NCBI RefSeq assembly: GCF_000305785.2
Contig: NC_018868.3
Coordinates: 2,762,001-2,826,000 of the forward strand
Origin: Simiduia agarivorans SA1 = DSM 21679
GTDB lineage: Bacteria; Pseudomonadota; Gammaproteobacteria; Pseudomonadales; Cellvibrionaceae
Length of the DNA stretch: 64,000 nt
Reading direction: 5' to 3'
The position numbers and the translations under genes were made by a program. Shown here piece after piece: positions 54,935 through 63,980 of the stretch. The notes beneath the pieces are model-generated. The model was not told the origin of the DNA and searched no databases. It saw nothing but the letters and a program-made list of their open reading frames with translations. The first letter of the stretch is position 1. Every line of letters starts with the position of its first letter.

Positions 54935-56170
54935 TTAAATAACATGGTGGTCCGGGCCCAGGCGTCCGGCGTCCTGGTTCACGGCCAAAGACCAGCCGAT
55001 GCCGAACCAGATAAGCCCTGCCATCCAGTTGTTGAACATGCCGGGCGAGGCTGCGATGGGCCAGAAGGTCGCAAGGTAGGTGGCCCACACAAAGCCCAGT
55101 GGCATCCAACGACGCTGGGCCCATAAATGATTGCAGCTGGCGCGTAGCAACAACCCCAGCAAAACCAAAAAGCCCGCAAGCCCAATGATGCCTGCCTCAA
55201 CCAGCCAATGCAGATAAATATTGTGTGGATGGTGGAAACAGTGGGCAACGCCACCCTGTTCCTTTAACGCGTTGCAGGCTTTTTTGTAGGTGTGGATGCC
55301 GTGGCCCAGCAGTGGGCGATCCAGCCAGACCTGATAGCCGGACTCAATGACCTGCCCATAGGGGGTTTGCCAGAAGTTCGCCAGCGTATCTACAGTCGTG
55401 ACAACGGTGCGGTGCCAGGTTGCTTTCTGTTGGTAGGCGGTGAACACGATCAGACCTGACGCGAGCAGAAAAACTGACGTCATCAACAGGCGCCGGCCCT
55501 TGTGGGCCAGCATCAGCGCCACCAACACCACCACCATGCCAAGGCCGTACATCATGAACGGCATGCGCTCGCCGGTGGCAAATATGAAAAGCAAACCCAG
55601 ATTCAGCGTGGCCAGCAGGACAATGAACTGCTGCCAAAAACCTTTACCGGCCTGCAGGGCGTAAATACCCGCAGCGGCTATAAACAACACCTTGATACAC
55701 AGTACGCCGGGTGAAGGGTCGCCAAAGGGGCCAGTGAGACGAACTGAAGTGAATTTGGCGTCGCCCCATACATTGAATCCCGTAAAGTATTGCCAAAAGG
55801 AATCAAACAGGACAAAGGCCAATACGCCAATCAGGCTCGCCTGTACCAGACGCCGGGCGGGTAGGTCTGCCAGCAACCAGCATTGCAGGGCGGCTGCGAA
55901 CAAAATCCAGCGTCCAAAGAAGGCGGCATAAATGAAGGACCTGGCCGGGTCAGGGGCAAGCGCTGTGAGCATCAATAACAGCAGCCACAGTGCCAGCCCG
56001 GCACGCACCCAGGGCTGCTGAAGCCATTGCCAGTCTGCCCTGCGCCAGCTCAGCCACACGAACGCAAGACCTGTAAGCAGGACGGTGCCATCCGCTACTG
56101 CGCGGGCAAACAACAGCAGTACAGGGAGAGCGATAAGAAACGCCATGCGGCCTTTGGAGATTGATGACAT
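54935..56170 (-). CDS. O-antigen ligase family protein (WaaL-like)
   Basis: 411 residues with around ten membrane helices. The family motifs of the Wzy/WaaL group are visible: a long central cytoplasmic/periplasmic loop ending in DRPLLGHGIHTYKKAC and CFHHPHNIYLHWLVEAGIIGLAGF, where the HPHN histidine is important for ligation, plus FGDPSPGVLCIKVLFIA. It likely joins O-polysaccharide to lipid A-core, though Wzy polymerases are similar. It is the first gene of a minus-strand group with the YrbL-like and GT4 genes. Confidence 0.87.
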   Translation of the reverse strand: MSSISKGRMAFLIALPVLLLFARAVADGTVLLTGLAFVWLSWRRADWQWLQQPWVRAGLALWLLLLMLTALAPDPARSFIYAAFFGRWILFAAALQCWLLADLPARRLVQASLIGVLAFVLFDSFWQYFTGFNVWGDAKFTSVRLTGPFGDPSPGVLCIKVLFIAAAGIYALQAGKGFWQQFIVLLATLNLGLLFIFATGERMPFMMYGLGMVVVLVALMLAHKGRRLLMTSVFLLASGLIVFTAYQQKATWHRTVVTTVDTLANFWQTPYGQVIESGYQVWLDRPLLGHGIHTYKKACNALKEQGGVAHCFHHPHNIYLHWLVEAGIIGLAGFLVLLGLLLRASCNHLWAQRRWMPLGFVWATYLATFWPIAASPGMFNNWMAGLIWFGIGWSLAVNQDAGRLGPDHHVI

Positions 56171-56266
56171 TTCAGCGTGGAGTTCAGGTTAAGGGGCGGC
56201 AAGCATAACCAGATGCTCAAGCCGGTGCCAGCCTCGGGCCTGTTGGTCGAATAATGCGCATTTTTC

Positions 56267-56295
56267 TTGCCTCACCCAGACCTTTCTGGTATAAA
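56267..56295 (+). promoter_or_regulatory. Sigma-70 promoter of rpmBG
   Basis: TTGCCT at 56267-56272 and TATAAA at 56290-56295 are separated by 17 bases. The predicted leader to rpmB is about 115 bases and contains the hairpins CCGGAG/CTCCGG at 56334-56346 and CATGA/TCATG near 56353-56364, possible sites for ribosomal-protein control. Confidence 0.75.
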
Positions 56296-56418
56296 ACGCG
56301 GCTCTTTGAGCTGGGGTCCCTTTGTGGTGCCCGCCGGAGTCTCCGGGAAAGCATGATTTCATGAACCTTCGGGCCTTTTAGACAGAGGTCGGAGCAAGTT
56401 TTAAAACGAGGCAACACG

Positions 56419-56655
56419 ATGTCCAAGGTATGTCAGGTAACCGGCAAGCGTCCGATTACTGGTCACAATGTTTCTCACGCGAAAAACCACACCAAGCGTC
56501 GTTTTTTGCCAAACCTTCACACCCACCGTTTCTGGGTAGAGTCTGAAAAGCGCTTTGTGAAGCTGCGTATTTCTGCCAAAGGCATGCGCATCATCGACAA
56601 GCGTGGCATTGAACAGGTGCTGAACGACCTGCGCGCCCGTGGCGAAGCGGTTTAA
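56419..56655 (+). CDS. rpmB: 50S ribosomal protein L28
   Basis: 78-residue L28. Diagnostic start [33 protein letters not shown] in part, with the zinc-independent form (only one cysteine in the ribbon region). AEAV at the end agrees. AAACGAGGCAAC precedes the ATG. It is followed by rpmG after 17 bases, the conserved rpmB-rpmG pair. Confidence 0.98.
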   Translation: MSKVCQVTGKRPITGHNVSHAKNHTKRRFLPNLHTHRFWVESEKRFVKLRISAKGMRIIDKRGIEQVLNDLRARGEAV

Positions 56656-56672
56656 TAGCAGGAGCAAACCCC

Positions 56673-56828
56673 ATGCGTGATCTGATTCGTCTGAATTCTA
56701 CTGCCGGTACTGGTCATTTCTACACTACCGACAAGAACAAGCGCACCATGCCCGAGAAAATGGAGATCAAAAAGTACGATCCCGTTGTTCGCAAGCATGT
56801 TGTCTACAAGGAAGGCAAGATCAAGTAA
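56673..56828 (+). CDS. rpmG: 50S ribosomal protein L33
   Basis: 51-residue L33, a small basic protein: [19 protein letters not shown], then [27 protein letters not shown], ending GKIK. It lacks the CxxC pairs of the zinc-binding type, as in E. coli L33. AGCAGGAGC lies upstream of the ATG. An intrinsic terminator follows after about 20 bases. Confidence 0.97.
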   Translation: MRDLIRLNSTAGTGHFYTTDKNKRTMPEKMEIKKYDPVVRKHVVYKEGKIK

Positions 56829-56846
56829 TTGATCGCCGCCCCTTGC

Positions 56847-56872
56847 AAAGCCCGGTACAGCCGGGCTTTTTT
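56847..56872 (+). terminator. Intrinsic terminator after rpmG
   Basis: AAAGCCCGG at 56847-56855 pairs with CCGGGCTTT at 56861-56869, loop TACAG, and the T-run continues to 56872. It ends the rpmBG transcript 12 bases before the trmO ATG. Confidence 0.92.
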
Positions 56873-56883
56873 GTCTCTGCAAT

Positions 56884-57606
56884 ATGCCTGATAGCCTGAA
56901 GATTGAACCCGTTGGCCGCGTTGCTTCCTGTTTTGAGGAGAAGTTCGGCGTGCCCCGGCAACCGCGCCTGGCGCCCTCCTCTTTTGGCGCGATAGAGCTG
57001 TTGGCGCCCTGGAACACGCCGGATGCGGTGGATGGCCTGGAGGCGGTGTCGCACCTGTGGGTGCAGTTTGGCTTTCACCTGAGCCCACCGGCCAAAAGCG
57101 CCAAAGTCCGCCCGCCGCGGCTAGGTGGCAACCGCAAGCTGGGGGTGTTTGCCAGCCGTTCGCCGGTGCGGCCCAATGGGTTGGGTCTATCCGTGGTCAA
57201 GCTCGAGGCGGTGGAGATACGCCCCGGGGCTGTGCGGCTGCGGATTTCGGGCCACGATCTGGTGGACGGCACGCCGGTGTATGACATCAAGCCCTACCTG
57301 CCTTACGCCGATGCGATTGCGGAGGCGGTGAATCCCATTGCGCCGGCGGCGCCCAGCCAGATTCCGGTCGAGGGTGTCGATGCACTGTGTCTGCCTCTGC
57401 ACCTCCAACAACTGGTCATCGAAGTCCTGCGCCAGGACCCACGCCCGGCTTACCAGCAACCGGATCCGGCACGGGTCTATGGTATGCGCCTGGCCGGCGG
57501 TAACCTGCAATGGCGTTATCTGTCTTGTGAGCAATCGGCCCTGGGCCTGCGTATTGAGGTGATTGGCTACTCCCTGGACCCTGCGGTAGGAGCAACGGAT
57601 GCCTGA
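56884..57606 (+). CDS. trmO: tRNA (t6A37) N6-methyltransferase TrmO (TsaA-like)
   Basis: TrmO methylates N6-threonylcarbamoyladenosine 37 of tRNA using SAM. 240 residues with the VirR/TsaA-like beta barrel: start KIEPVGRVASCFEEKFGVPRQP, then VSHLWVQFGFH, FASRSPVRPNGLGLSVVKL (family core) and DLVDGTPVYDIKPYLPYAD. The carboxy extension of about 80 residues is as in E. coli YaeB/TrmO (235 residues). The stop overlaps the mutM start by 8 bases. Confidence 0.94.
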   Translation: MPDSLKIEPVGRVASCFEEKFGVPRQPRLAPSSFGAIELLAPWNTPDAVDGLEAVSHLWVQFGFHLSPPAKSAKVRPPRLGGNRKLGVFASRSPVRPNGLGLSVVKLEAVEIRPGAVRLRISGHDLVDGTPVYDIKPYLPYADAIAEAVNPIAPAAPSQIPVEGVDALCLPLHLQQLVIEVLRQDPRPAYQQPDPARVYGMRLAGGNLQWRYLSCEQSALGLRIEVIGYSLDPAVGATDA

Positions 57607-58414
57607 GTTACCCGAAGTTGAAACCACCCGCGCGGGCATTGCACCTCATATCCAGCGCAAAAAAGTAAAAACCCTGGTGGTGCGCAATCCGGCACTGCGC
57701 TGGCCGGTGCCCGATGATCTGGCGGCCAGAGTGACCGGACAAACGTTGCTCGATGTGAGCCGACGCGGCAAATACCTGTTGCTCAGATTCAAGGCCGGTC
57801 ACTTGCTCATTCACCTCGGTATGTCTGGCAGCCTGCGAATTATCCAGGCCACTGAGCCGCCTGGGTACCACGATCATGTGGACCTGGTGCTGTCCGGCGA
57901 TCGGGCTCTGCGCTTTCATGACCCTCGCCGTTTTGGCTGTTGGCTCTGGGCTGAAGGCGATGTGAATGCTCACAAACTGTTGGCGTCCCTGGGCCCGGAA
58001 CCGCTTTCAGACGCGTTTGACGCAGACTATCTGTATACCGCCTGCCGGGGTAAAAAGGCCAATATCAAAAATGTCATCATGGACAGCCATGTGGTGGTAG
58101 GCGTGGGTAACATCTACGCCAATGAGGCGTTGTTTCTGGCTGGCATCCGACCGCGACGGGCCGCAGGCAGCCTGACCCGCGCCCAGACCGAAGGTCTGGT
58201 TTCGCACATCAAGGCCGTGCTGGCCCGCGCCATTGAGTCGGGTGGCACCACCTTGAGGGACTTTGTGGGCGGCGACGGTAAGCCAGGGTACTTCCAGCAA
58301 ACCCTGATGGTTTACGGCCGGGGTGGCGAAGCCTGCAAGCTGTGTCACACTCTGTTAAAAGAAGTTCGCGTGAATAATCGGGCCACGGTATATTGCGCCC
58401 AGTGCCAAACTTAA
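57599..58414 (+). CDS. mutM: Formamidopyrimidine-DNA glycosylase MutM
   Basis: Base-excision glycosylase/AP lyase that removes 8-oxoguanine. 271 residues. The catalytic amino terminus is MPELPEVETTRAG, with proline 2 and glutamate 3. VGVGNIYANEALF is the helix-two-turn-helix region, and the carboxy zinc finger reads CKLCHTLLKEVRVNNRATVYCAQCQ. The ATG overlaps the trmO stop. The length is normal. Confidence 0.97.
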   Translation: MPELPEVETTRAGIAPHIQRKKVKTLVVRNPALRWPVPDDLAARVTGQTLLDVSRRGKYLLLRFKAGHLLIHLGMSGSLRIIQATEPPGYHDHVDLVLSGDRALRFHDPRRFGCWLWAEGDVNAHKLLASLGPEPLSDAFDADYLYTACRGKKANIKNVIMDSHVVVGVGNIYANEALFLAGIRPRRAAGSLTRAQTEGLVSHIKAVLARAIESGGTTLRDFVGGDGKPGYFQQTLMVYGRGGEACKLCHTLLKEVRVNNRATVYCAQCQT

Positions 58415-58474
58415 CCTATGCTTTAGCATTCGACGCTAAGCTACTGATGGTTATATACTTTCGGTAAATAACAC

Positions 58475-58549
58475 CGACCGTAGCGGTCGTCGGCATGGCC
58501 GGGCAGTGAGCGGCTGCGCCAAGGCGCAAGACCCGGGCGGATAAGCCCG
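58475..58549 (+). promoter_or_regulatory. Structured leader ahead of the small membrane protein gene
   Basis: Three consecutive hairpins can form: CGACCG/CGGTCG (58475-58480 with 58484-58489), TGCGCC/GGCGCA (58515-58520 with 58523-58528) and CGGGC/GCCCG (58534-58538 with 58545-58549). They end about 12 bases before the AAGGAG ribosome site at 58561. A TATACT at 58454-58459 could be a -10 element, but I see no good -35. No known riboswitch class is recognised. Confidence 0.45.
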
Positions 58550-58573
58550 CATATTATTGCAAGGAGATCTGTT

Positions 58574-58891
58574 GTGAACCTGAAAGCATTCAGCGTAAAA
58601 GCCGTTGCCCTCACCTGCTGCATGGCTATGGCCAGCGTGGGCTATGCCAAAGATGGTGAAATTGAAGAGCCCACCGGTGCTGCCATGGCAGTCGATCTGG
58701 TGTTGGTACGTCCGGTGATGCTGGGCCTGACCGTGCTGGGTACCGCGGCGTTCGTGGTGAGCCTGCCTTTCACTGCCGCCGGCGGCAATGTGAAGCAAGC
58801 GGCTGACACCCTGGTGGTGGGTCCCGGTGAAACGACCTTTGTGCGTTGCCTGGGTTGTGTGCGTCCCGGCTACCAGCACGACGTAGAGTAA
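58574..58891 (+). CDS. Small exported/membrane protein, conserved, unknown function
   Basis: 105 residues from a GTG with AAGGAGATCTGTT upstream. The amino end NLKAFSVKAVALTCCMAMASVGYA is a signal peptide, then an acidic stretch (KDGEIEEPTGAA) and a long hydrophobic segment DLVLVRPVMLGLTVLGTAAFVVSLPFTAAGG in part (about residues 40-70), so it may be membrane-inserted. The end FVRCLGCVRPGYQ has a CLGC motif. Similar small proteins are annotated near mutM and coaD in Pseudomonas; some carry the unsupported name multidrug transporter. Function unknown. Confidence 0.75.
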   Translation: MNLKAFSVKAVALTCCMAMASVGYAKDGEIEEPTGAAMAVDLVLVRPVMLGLTVLGTAAFVVSLPFTAAGGNVKQAADTLVVGPGETTFVRCLGCVRPGYQHDVE

Positions 58892-58975
58892 GAGTTGTAG
58901 CGGGGGGCGGCACCTGTATCCGCCCCATCAAGTGACCAATCAATCGGGTCGGATGTCACTCCGTTTCGGTGTTTT

Positions 58976-59497
<522 letters not shown>

Positions 59498-59539
59498 CTA
59501 AGCATCGCAGATAAAAGGATAGTCAGCGAATGCCGGTTA

Positions 59540-60130
59540 TCACGCCAATCGGTAGAGCCGGTAGCTGTTCGCCCCCGACCGTTTCTCCCGGTTAAGCATC
59601 CAATGCCCGGGTACCGTGAAGCTGGCATCGCACGGCGCTTCGATATAGACAGCGGCGTCGGCATTGAGCCAGCCGGGTTGAGCCAAGGCATCGATACACG
59701 CTTGCCACAGATCGGCGGCGAAGGGCGGGTCCAGAAACACGATGTCATAAGGCGCTGCCGGTGGTTGTCTGAGCCAATCCAGACTGTTGGTATGAATCAC
59801 CTCGGCCTGATCGGCATTGAGCAGGCGGGCATTGGCCGCCAGCTGGCTGCAGGCCGCCGGGTTGAGTTCCAGCAGGGTGCAAAGGCCGGCGCCGCGCGAG
59901 AGCGCCTCAAGCCCCAGCGCACCTGAGCCGGCAAACAGGTCCAGACAGCGCGCGCCGGGCATATCCAATTGCAGCCAATTGAACAATGTCTCGCGCTGGC
60001 GATCGCCGGTGGGGCGCAGGCCGTCGGCGTCGGGAAAGCTGAGCACCCGGCCACGCCACTGGCCGCCAATTAACCTCAGCCGACCGCCGCTACTGTTCGC
60101 CGCATTGCGGCCTCTGGACGCTTTTTTCAT
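59540..60130 (-). CDS. rsmD: 16S rRNA (guanine966-N2)-methyltransferase RsmD
   Basis: Methylates G966 of 16S rRNA. 196 residues. RLIGGQWRGRVLSFPDADGLRPTGDRQRETLFNWL near the start is family-specific; the SAM motif is CLDLFAGSGALGLEALSRGA and the catalytic motif IVFLDPPF. I start at the ATG at 60130 (MKKASRG), as in E. coli; an upstream TTG is less likely. It is divergent from ftsY, the standard arrangement. Confidence 0.95.
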   Translation of the reverse strand: MKKASRGRNAANSSGGRLRLIGGQWRGRVLSFPDADGLRPTGDRQRETLFNWLQLDMPGARCLDLFAGSGALGLEALSRGAGLCTLLELNPAACSQLAANARLLNADQAEVIHTNSLDWLRQPPAAPYDIVFLDPPFAADLWQACIDALAQPGWLNADAAVYIEAPCDASFTVPGHWMLNREKRSGANSYRLYRLA

Positions 60131-60259
60131 GGCCAAATTTCACGCAAAGCCAAAATACAAGTGGTAGGATAGCGGCCTTTGTCAGGCCAGTCCGTCGGGT
60201 ATCGCCAGTGGGCGCGACCCCGGGCCGGCATTGTAACCTTTGCCACTGTGTGACAGTCC

Positions 60260-61300
60260 ATGTTTTCCAAGTTGTTCAAGAAAAAGGATGCGGCCGGTGA
60301 GCCGTTGCCCGATGCGCCCGAATCAACACCCGACACCCAACCCGCGGTGGACCCGGCGCCTGCCAAAGCCGGCTTTTTTGCCCGCCTGAAGGCCGGACTC
60401 AGCCGCACCCGCAGTCATTTTGCCGATGGCATGGGCCGCTTATTCCTGGGGGCCAAGGAAATCGATGACGAGCTGCTGGAAGAGCTGGAGTCCCAACTTC
60501 TGGTGGCAGACGTGGGTATTGATGCCACCACCGAGATCATCGAGCAGCTGACCGACAAGGTGGCGCGCAAAGAACTCAATGACCCCCAGGCCCTGCTGGC
60601 CGCGCTGCGCGAACACTTGCACCAGATGCTCAAACCGGTGGAGCAACCGCTGACCATCGATGCGTCCAAAACGCCCTACGTGGTGTTGGTGGTGGGCGTG
60701 AATGGCGTGGGCAAGACCACCACCATCGGCAAGCTGGCCAAGCGATTCCAGAACAAGGGCAAAAAAGTCATGCTGGCTGCAGGCGACACCTTCCGCGCAG
60801 CCGCCGTGGAGCAGTTGCAGGTGTGGGGCGAGCGCAACCAGGTGCCTGTGGTGGCTCAGCACACGGGCGCCGATTCCGCCAGCGTGATCTTCGATGCTAT
60901 CAGTGCCGCCAAAAGCCGTGGTGTGGACGTATTGATCGCCGATACCGCTGGGCGACTGCACAACAAATCCAACCTGATGGAAGAACTCGCCAAAGTGAAG
61001 CGGGTGATGGCCAAGCTGGACGTGTCCGCGCCGCACGAAGTGCTGCTGGTGCTGGATGCCGGTACCGGCCAGAATGCGCTCAGCCAGGCGCAGGAATTCA
61101 CCAAAGCCGCGGGCGTGACCGGCCTGGCGCTGACCAAACTGGATGGCACCGCCAAAGGCGGCGTGGTATTCGCGCTGACCCGCAAATTCAGCCTGCCCGT
61201 GCGATTCATCGGTGTGGGCGAAGGGGTGGACGATTTGCAGGTGTTCTCCGCCAGTGCCTTTATCGAGGGCCTGTTCGGACCCGCCACGGATGCCGAATGA
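60260..61300 (+). CDS. ftsY: Signal recognition particle receptor FtsY
   Basis: GTPase that receives SRP-bound ribosomes at the inner membrane. 346 residues, shorter than E. coli FtsY (497) because the acidic A domain is reduced to about 40 residues. N domain helices (LFLGAKEIDDELLEELESQLLVADVG in part) are followed by the G domain: GVNGVGKTTTIGKLA (G1), DTFRAAAVEQLQVWGER, IADTAGRLHNKSNLMEEL (G3), TKLDGTAKGG (G4) and FIGVGEGVDDLQVF. The stop overlaps the ftsE start (ATGA), so ftsY-ftsE-ftsX is one operon. Confidence 0.97.
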   Translation: MFSKLFKKKDAAGEPLPDAPESTPDTQPAVDPAPAKAGFFARLKAGLSRTRSHFADGMGRLFLGAKEIDDELLEELESQLLVADVGIDATTEIIEQLTDKVARKELNDPQALLAALREHLHQMLKPVEQPLTIDASKTPYVVLVVGVNGVGKTTTIGKLAKRFQNKGKKVMLAAGDTFRAAAVEQLQVWGERNQVPVVAQHTGADSASVIFDAISAAKSRGVDVLIADTAGRLHNKSNLMEELAKVKRVMAKLDVSAPHEVLLVLDAGTGQNALSQAQEFTKAAGVTGLALTKLDGTAKGGVVFALTRKFSLPVRFIGVGEGVDDLQVFSASAFIEGLFGPATDAE

Positions 61301-61977
61301 TCCGGTTTGATCAGGTAGCCAAGCGCTACAGCAATGGCTTTGAGGCGCTCAAGGGCCTCAGTTTCCAGATTGATCCGGGTGAGATGGTGTTTCTCACCGG
61401 TCATTCCGGTGCCGGCAAATCCACCCTGCTCAAACTCATCATGGCCATGGAGCAACCGAGCCGTGGCCAGGTGCTGGTAAACAACACCAACCTCAATCGC
61501 ATCAGCGACCGCCAGATTCCCTACCACCGGCGTCAGATCGGCGTGGTGTTCCAGAATCACCAGCTGCTGTTTGATCGCACTATCTATGAGAATGTCGCGC
61601 TACCCCTGGTGATTTCCGGCTTTCCCCAGCAGGACACCGGCCGCCGGGTGCGCGCCGCACTCGACAAGGTGGGCCTGCTCAGCAAGGAAAACCGCTACCC
61701 GCTGGAGCTTTCGGGTGGTGAACAACAGCGCGTGGGCATCGCCCGGGCCGTGGTCAACAAGCCGCGCATCCTGCTGGCCGATGAACCCACAGGCAATCTG
61801 GACCCGGCTCTGTCGGCCGACATCATGCACCTGTTCCGCCAATTCAACGAAGTGGGCGTCACTATGCTGATCGCCAGCCATGATCTGGATCTGATCAAGC
61901 GCCAGGGCAAGCGGGTATTGGCCCTGCGCGAGGGCGAGCTGGTGGCGGACAGTCAGCGGGAGCCCGCCCATGTCTGA
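61297..61977 (+). CDS. ftsE: Cell division ATP-binding protein FtsE
   Basis: ATPase of the FtsEX complex that activates murein hydrolases at the septum. 226 residues. Walker A GHSGAGKST is near residues 35-43, the signature LSGGEQQRVGIARAVVNKP near 140 and Walker B ILLADEPTGNLDP near 160. RFDQVAKRYSNGFEAL at the start is FtsE-specific. The ATG at 61297 overlaps the ftsY stop, and ftsX starts 8 bases before its end. Confidence 0.97.
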   Translation: MIRFDQVAKRYSNGFEALKGLSFQIDPGEMVFLTGHSGAGKSTLLKLIMAMEQPSRGQVLVNNTNLNRISDRQIPYHRRQIGVVFQNHQLLFDRTIYENVALPLVISGFPQQDTGRRVRAALDKVGLLSKENRYPLELSGGEQQRVGIARAVVNKPRILLADEPTGNLDPALSADIMHLFRQFNEVGVTMLIASHDLDLIKRQGKRVLALREGELVADSQREPAHV

Positions 61978-62950
61978 AACACGGCGGCGCGAGCGGATTG
62001 GCGCCCGGAAAACCACCACCCGGGTGACACACAAGGCCGATGCCTGGGCGGCCCACCACCGGCAATCGGCGGTGGACAGCCTTAACCGCTTGCTGGGTCA
62101 GCCGGTTCGGGCTGGTCTTACCATGTTGATGCTGGGCATCGCGCTGGCCTTGCCGGCGTTGCTTTATATTGCCCTTGCTAATGTGGGACAGCTGTCGGAT
62201 CAGTGGTCCGGTTCACATCAGATGTCGGCCTATTTAAAGCCCGGCGCGCGCGAGGCGGCGGTGACGCCACTGGCCGAATCCTGGCGCCAGCGCGCTGATG
62301 TGGCGGCGGTGCAGGTGGTCTCGCCGGATCAGGGGCTGCAGGAATTTGCCCAGGCCACCGGACTGGGTGCGCTGGTGACCGGTATATCGCCCAACCCCCT
62401 GCCCTGGACCCTGCTGGTGACGCCTGCCGAGATCGTTATCAAAGACGGCCGTCTGGCGTCGCTGCGCGCAGACCTGGCGCAGGAAACGCTGGTGGAAGAG
62501 GTGCGACTGGATTTCGGCTGGGTGCAGCGCTTGCAGCAGATCATGCTGCTGGGCCAGCGCGTGGCGCTGGGACTGGCCAGCCTGCTGGCGCTCGGGATGT
62601 TGTTGGCCATCGGCAATACCCTGCGTCTGGCCATCGAAAACCGGCGCGATGAAATACTGGTGGTCAAGCTGGTGGGCGGCACCGATGCCTTTGTGCGCCG
62701 GCCGTTCCTGTACATGGGGCTCTGGTACGGCCTGGGTGGCGGGTTGGTGGCGCTATTATTGGTGCTGGTGGGGGTGATGCTCATCGACGGCCCGGTGGCG
62801 GCGCTGGCCGCCGCATACGAAAGCCAGTTCCGCCTGCAAGGGCTGGGATTTTCGGGAGTCCTGGTGCTCGTATCCGTCGCCCTTCTGGTGGGTTGGCTGG
62901 GTGCCTGGCTGGCCGTGGGCCGGCATTTACGCGATATTCAGCCCCAGTAG
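61970..62950 (+). CDS. ftsX: Cell division protein FtsX
   Basis: Membrane partner of FtsE. 326 residues with the expected four membrane helices: one after a basic amino-terminal tail (MLMLGIALALPALLYIAL), and three in the carboxy part (VALGLASLLALGMLLAIGN, GGGLVALLLVLVGVMLI, SGVLVLVSVALLVGWLGAW). The periplasmic region contains GSHQMSAYLKPGAR, typical of FtsX. NTLRLAIENRRDEILVVKLVGGTDAFVRRPFLY precedes the last helices. The cytoplasmic tail at the start is longer than in E. coli. Confidence 0.95.
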   Translation: MSETRRRERIGARKTTTRVTHKADAWAAHHRQSAVDSLNRLLGQPVRAGLTMLMLGIALALPALLYIALANVGQLSDQWSGSHQMSAYLKPGAREAAVTPLAESWRQRADVAAVQVVSPDQGLQEFAQATGLGALVTGISPNPLPWTLLVTPAEIVIKDGRLASLRADLAQETLVEEVRLDFGWVQRLQQIMLLGQRVALGLASLLALGMLLAIGNTLRLAIENRRDEILVVKLVGGTDAFVRRPFLYMGLWYGLGGGLVALLLVLVGVMLIDGPVAALAAAYESQFRLQGLGFSGVLVLVSVALLVGWLGAWLAVGRHLRDIQPQ

Positions 62951-63015
62951 CCGGGTGACCCGAGAGTCGCAAATAACCGTATCTGGGTGTGGTTTTCAGG
63001 GAATTTTTGCCTGAG

Positions 63016-63044
63016 TTGGCAGTCTAACCTGCCGGTGCTACACT
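63016..63044 (+). promoter_or_regulatory. Sigma-70-type promoter of rpoH
   Basis: TTGGCA at 63016-63021 and TACACT at 63039-63044 with a 17-base spacer. Transcription would start near 63051, giving a leader of only about 40 bases, most of it the hairpin at 63052-63069. Confidence 0.7.
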
Positions 63045-63051
63045 CGCTTGT

Positions 63052-63069
63052 CCGCGGGCTGTCCCGCGG
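63052..63069 (+). promoter_or_regulatory. Hairpin in the rpoH leader
   Basis: CCGCGGG at 63052-63058 and CCCGCGG at 63063-63069 form a perfect 7-bp stem with a CTGT loop, right at the predicted 5' end and 11 bases before the GGAGGT ribosome site at 63080. A stable 5' stem could protect the mRNA or take part in temperature-dependent folding. Confidence 0.6.
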
Positions 63070-63090
63070 TCGGTTTGATGGAGGTAATGA

Positions 63091-63945
63091 ATGAGTACAA
63101 GTCTGCAGCCTGTTGGGATTCTGGCACCCGGTGCCAATCTGAATGCCTATATCCAGGCCGTCAATGGCTTTTCTATCCTGTCCGCTGAAGAAGAAAAACA
63201 GCTGGCAGAAGAGCTCTACTACCAGGACAATCTGGAAGCGGCGCGTCGCCTGGTTATGGCGCACCTGCGCTTTGTGGTACATATCGCCAAGTCCTACTCC
63301 GGCTACGGTCTGGCAGAAGCCGACCTGATTCAGGAAGGCAACGTGGGCCTGATGAAAGCGGTCAAGCGCTTCGACCCCACCCGCGGTGTCCGTCTGGTGA
63401 GCTTCGCCGTACATTGGATCAAGGCCGAAATACACGAATTTATCCTGCGCAACTGGCGCATTGTTAAAGTGGCCACCACCAAGGCCCAGCGCAAGCTGTT
63501 CTTTAACCTGCGCGGTGCGAAGAAGAAACTGGCCTGGTTATCCCATGACGAAGCCCAGGCCATCGCCAAAGATCTGGACGTGGACGTCAAGCAGGTGTAC
63601 GAGATGGAAGGCCGTCTCACTGCTTACGATGCCGGCTTTGATGCGGGCGCCGACGATGATGACGATACCGCCTATCAGGCGCCGGCCAACTATCTGGAGG
63701 ACCATCGTTTCGATCCGGCCCGCCAGTTGGAAGCGGCCGATTGGGAAGAATCTAACGTCAACAGCCTGGAGCTGGCCATGGAGCAGCTGGACGAGCGTAG
63801 CCGCGATATTCTGCAGCGCCGCTGGTTGAACGAAGACAAAGCCACCCTGCATGATCTGGCGGCTGTTTATGGTGTTTCCGCTGAGCGCATCCGCCAGCTG
63901 GAGAAAAACGCCATGAAAAAAGTAAAGGCCATGATGGAGGCCTGA
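63091..63945 (+). CDS. rpoH: RNA polymerase heat-shock sigma factor RpoH (sigma-32)
   Basis: Sigma factor for heat-shock genes. 284 residues as in E. coli (284). Region 2: [68 protein letters not shown] in parts; the RpoH box [15 protein letters not shown] follows; region 4.2 ([27 protein letters not shown]) contacts the -35 box. A short poly-aspartate stretch ([11 protein letters not shown]) lies between regions 3 and 4. GGAGGT sits 5 bases before the ATG. ftsYEX-rpoH is the conserved order. Confidence 0.97.
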   Translation: MSTSLQPVGILAPGANLNAYIQAVNGFSILSAEEEKQLAEELYYQDNLEAARRLVMAHLRFVVHIAKSYSGYGLAEADLIQEGNVGLMKAVKRFDPTRGVRLVSFAVHWIKAEIHEFILRNWRIVKVATTKAQRKLFFNLRGAKKKLAWLSHDEAQAIAKDLDVDVKQVYEMEGRLTAYDAGFDAGADDDDDTAYQAPANYLEDHRFDPARQLEAADWEESNVNSLELAMEQLDERSRDILQRRWLNEDKATLHDLAAVYGVSAERIRQLEKNAMKKVKAMMEA

Positions 63946-63955
63946 CGGGAAAATT

Positions 63956-63980
63956 GGGGTCAGATAAGCATTTCGGACCC
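63956..63980. repeat. REP-like hairpin downstream of rpoH
   Basis: GGGTC at 63957-63961 pairs with GACCC at 63976-63980, and GA/TC inside it extend the stem after one mismatch. The sequence starts GGGGTCAGA, a core I associate with REP elements mobilised by Y1/RAYT transposases. It begins 11 bases after the rpoH stop; the window ends 20 bases later, so any associated transposase cannot be seen. Confidence 0.4.

Noticed and set aside
58423..58446. Imperfect inverted repeat GCTTTAGC/GCTAAGC after mutM as a terminator
   Set aside because: The stem has a bulge, low GC, and no T-run follows.
60823..61977. A 384-codon reading frame that would extend ftsE upstream into ftsY
   Set aside because: The first 158 codons are out-of-frame ftsY; FtsE family sequence starts only at the ATG at 61297.
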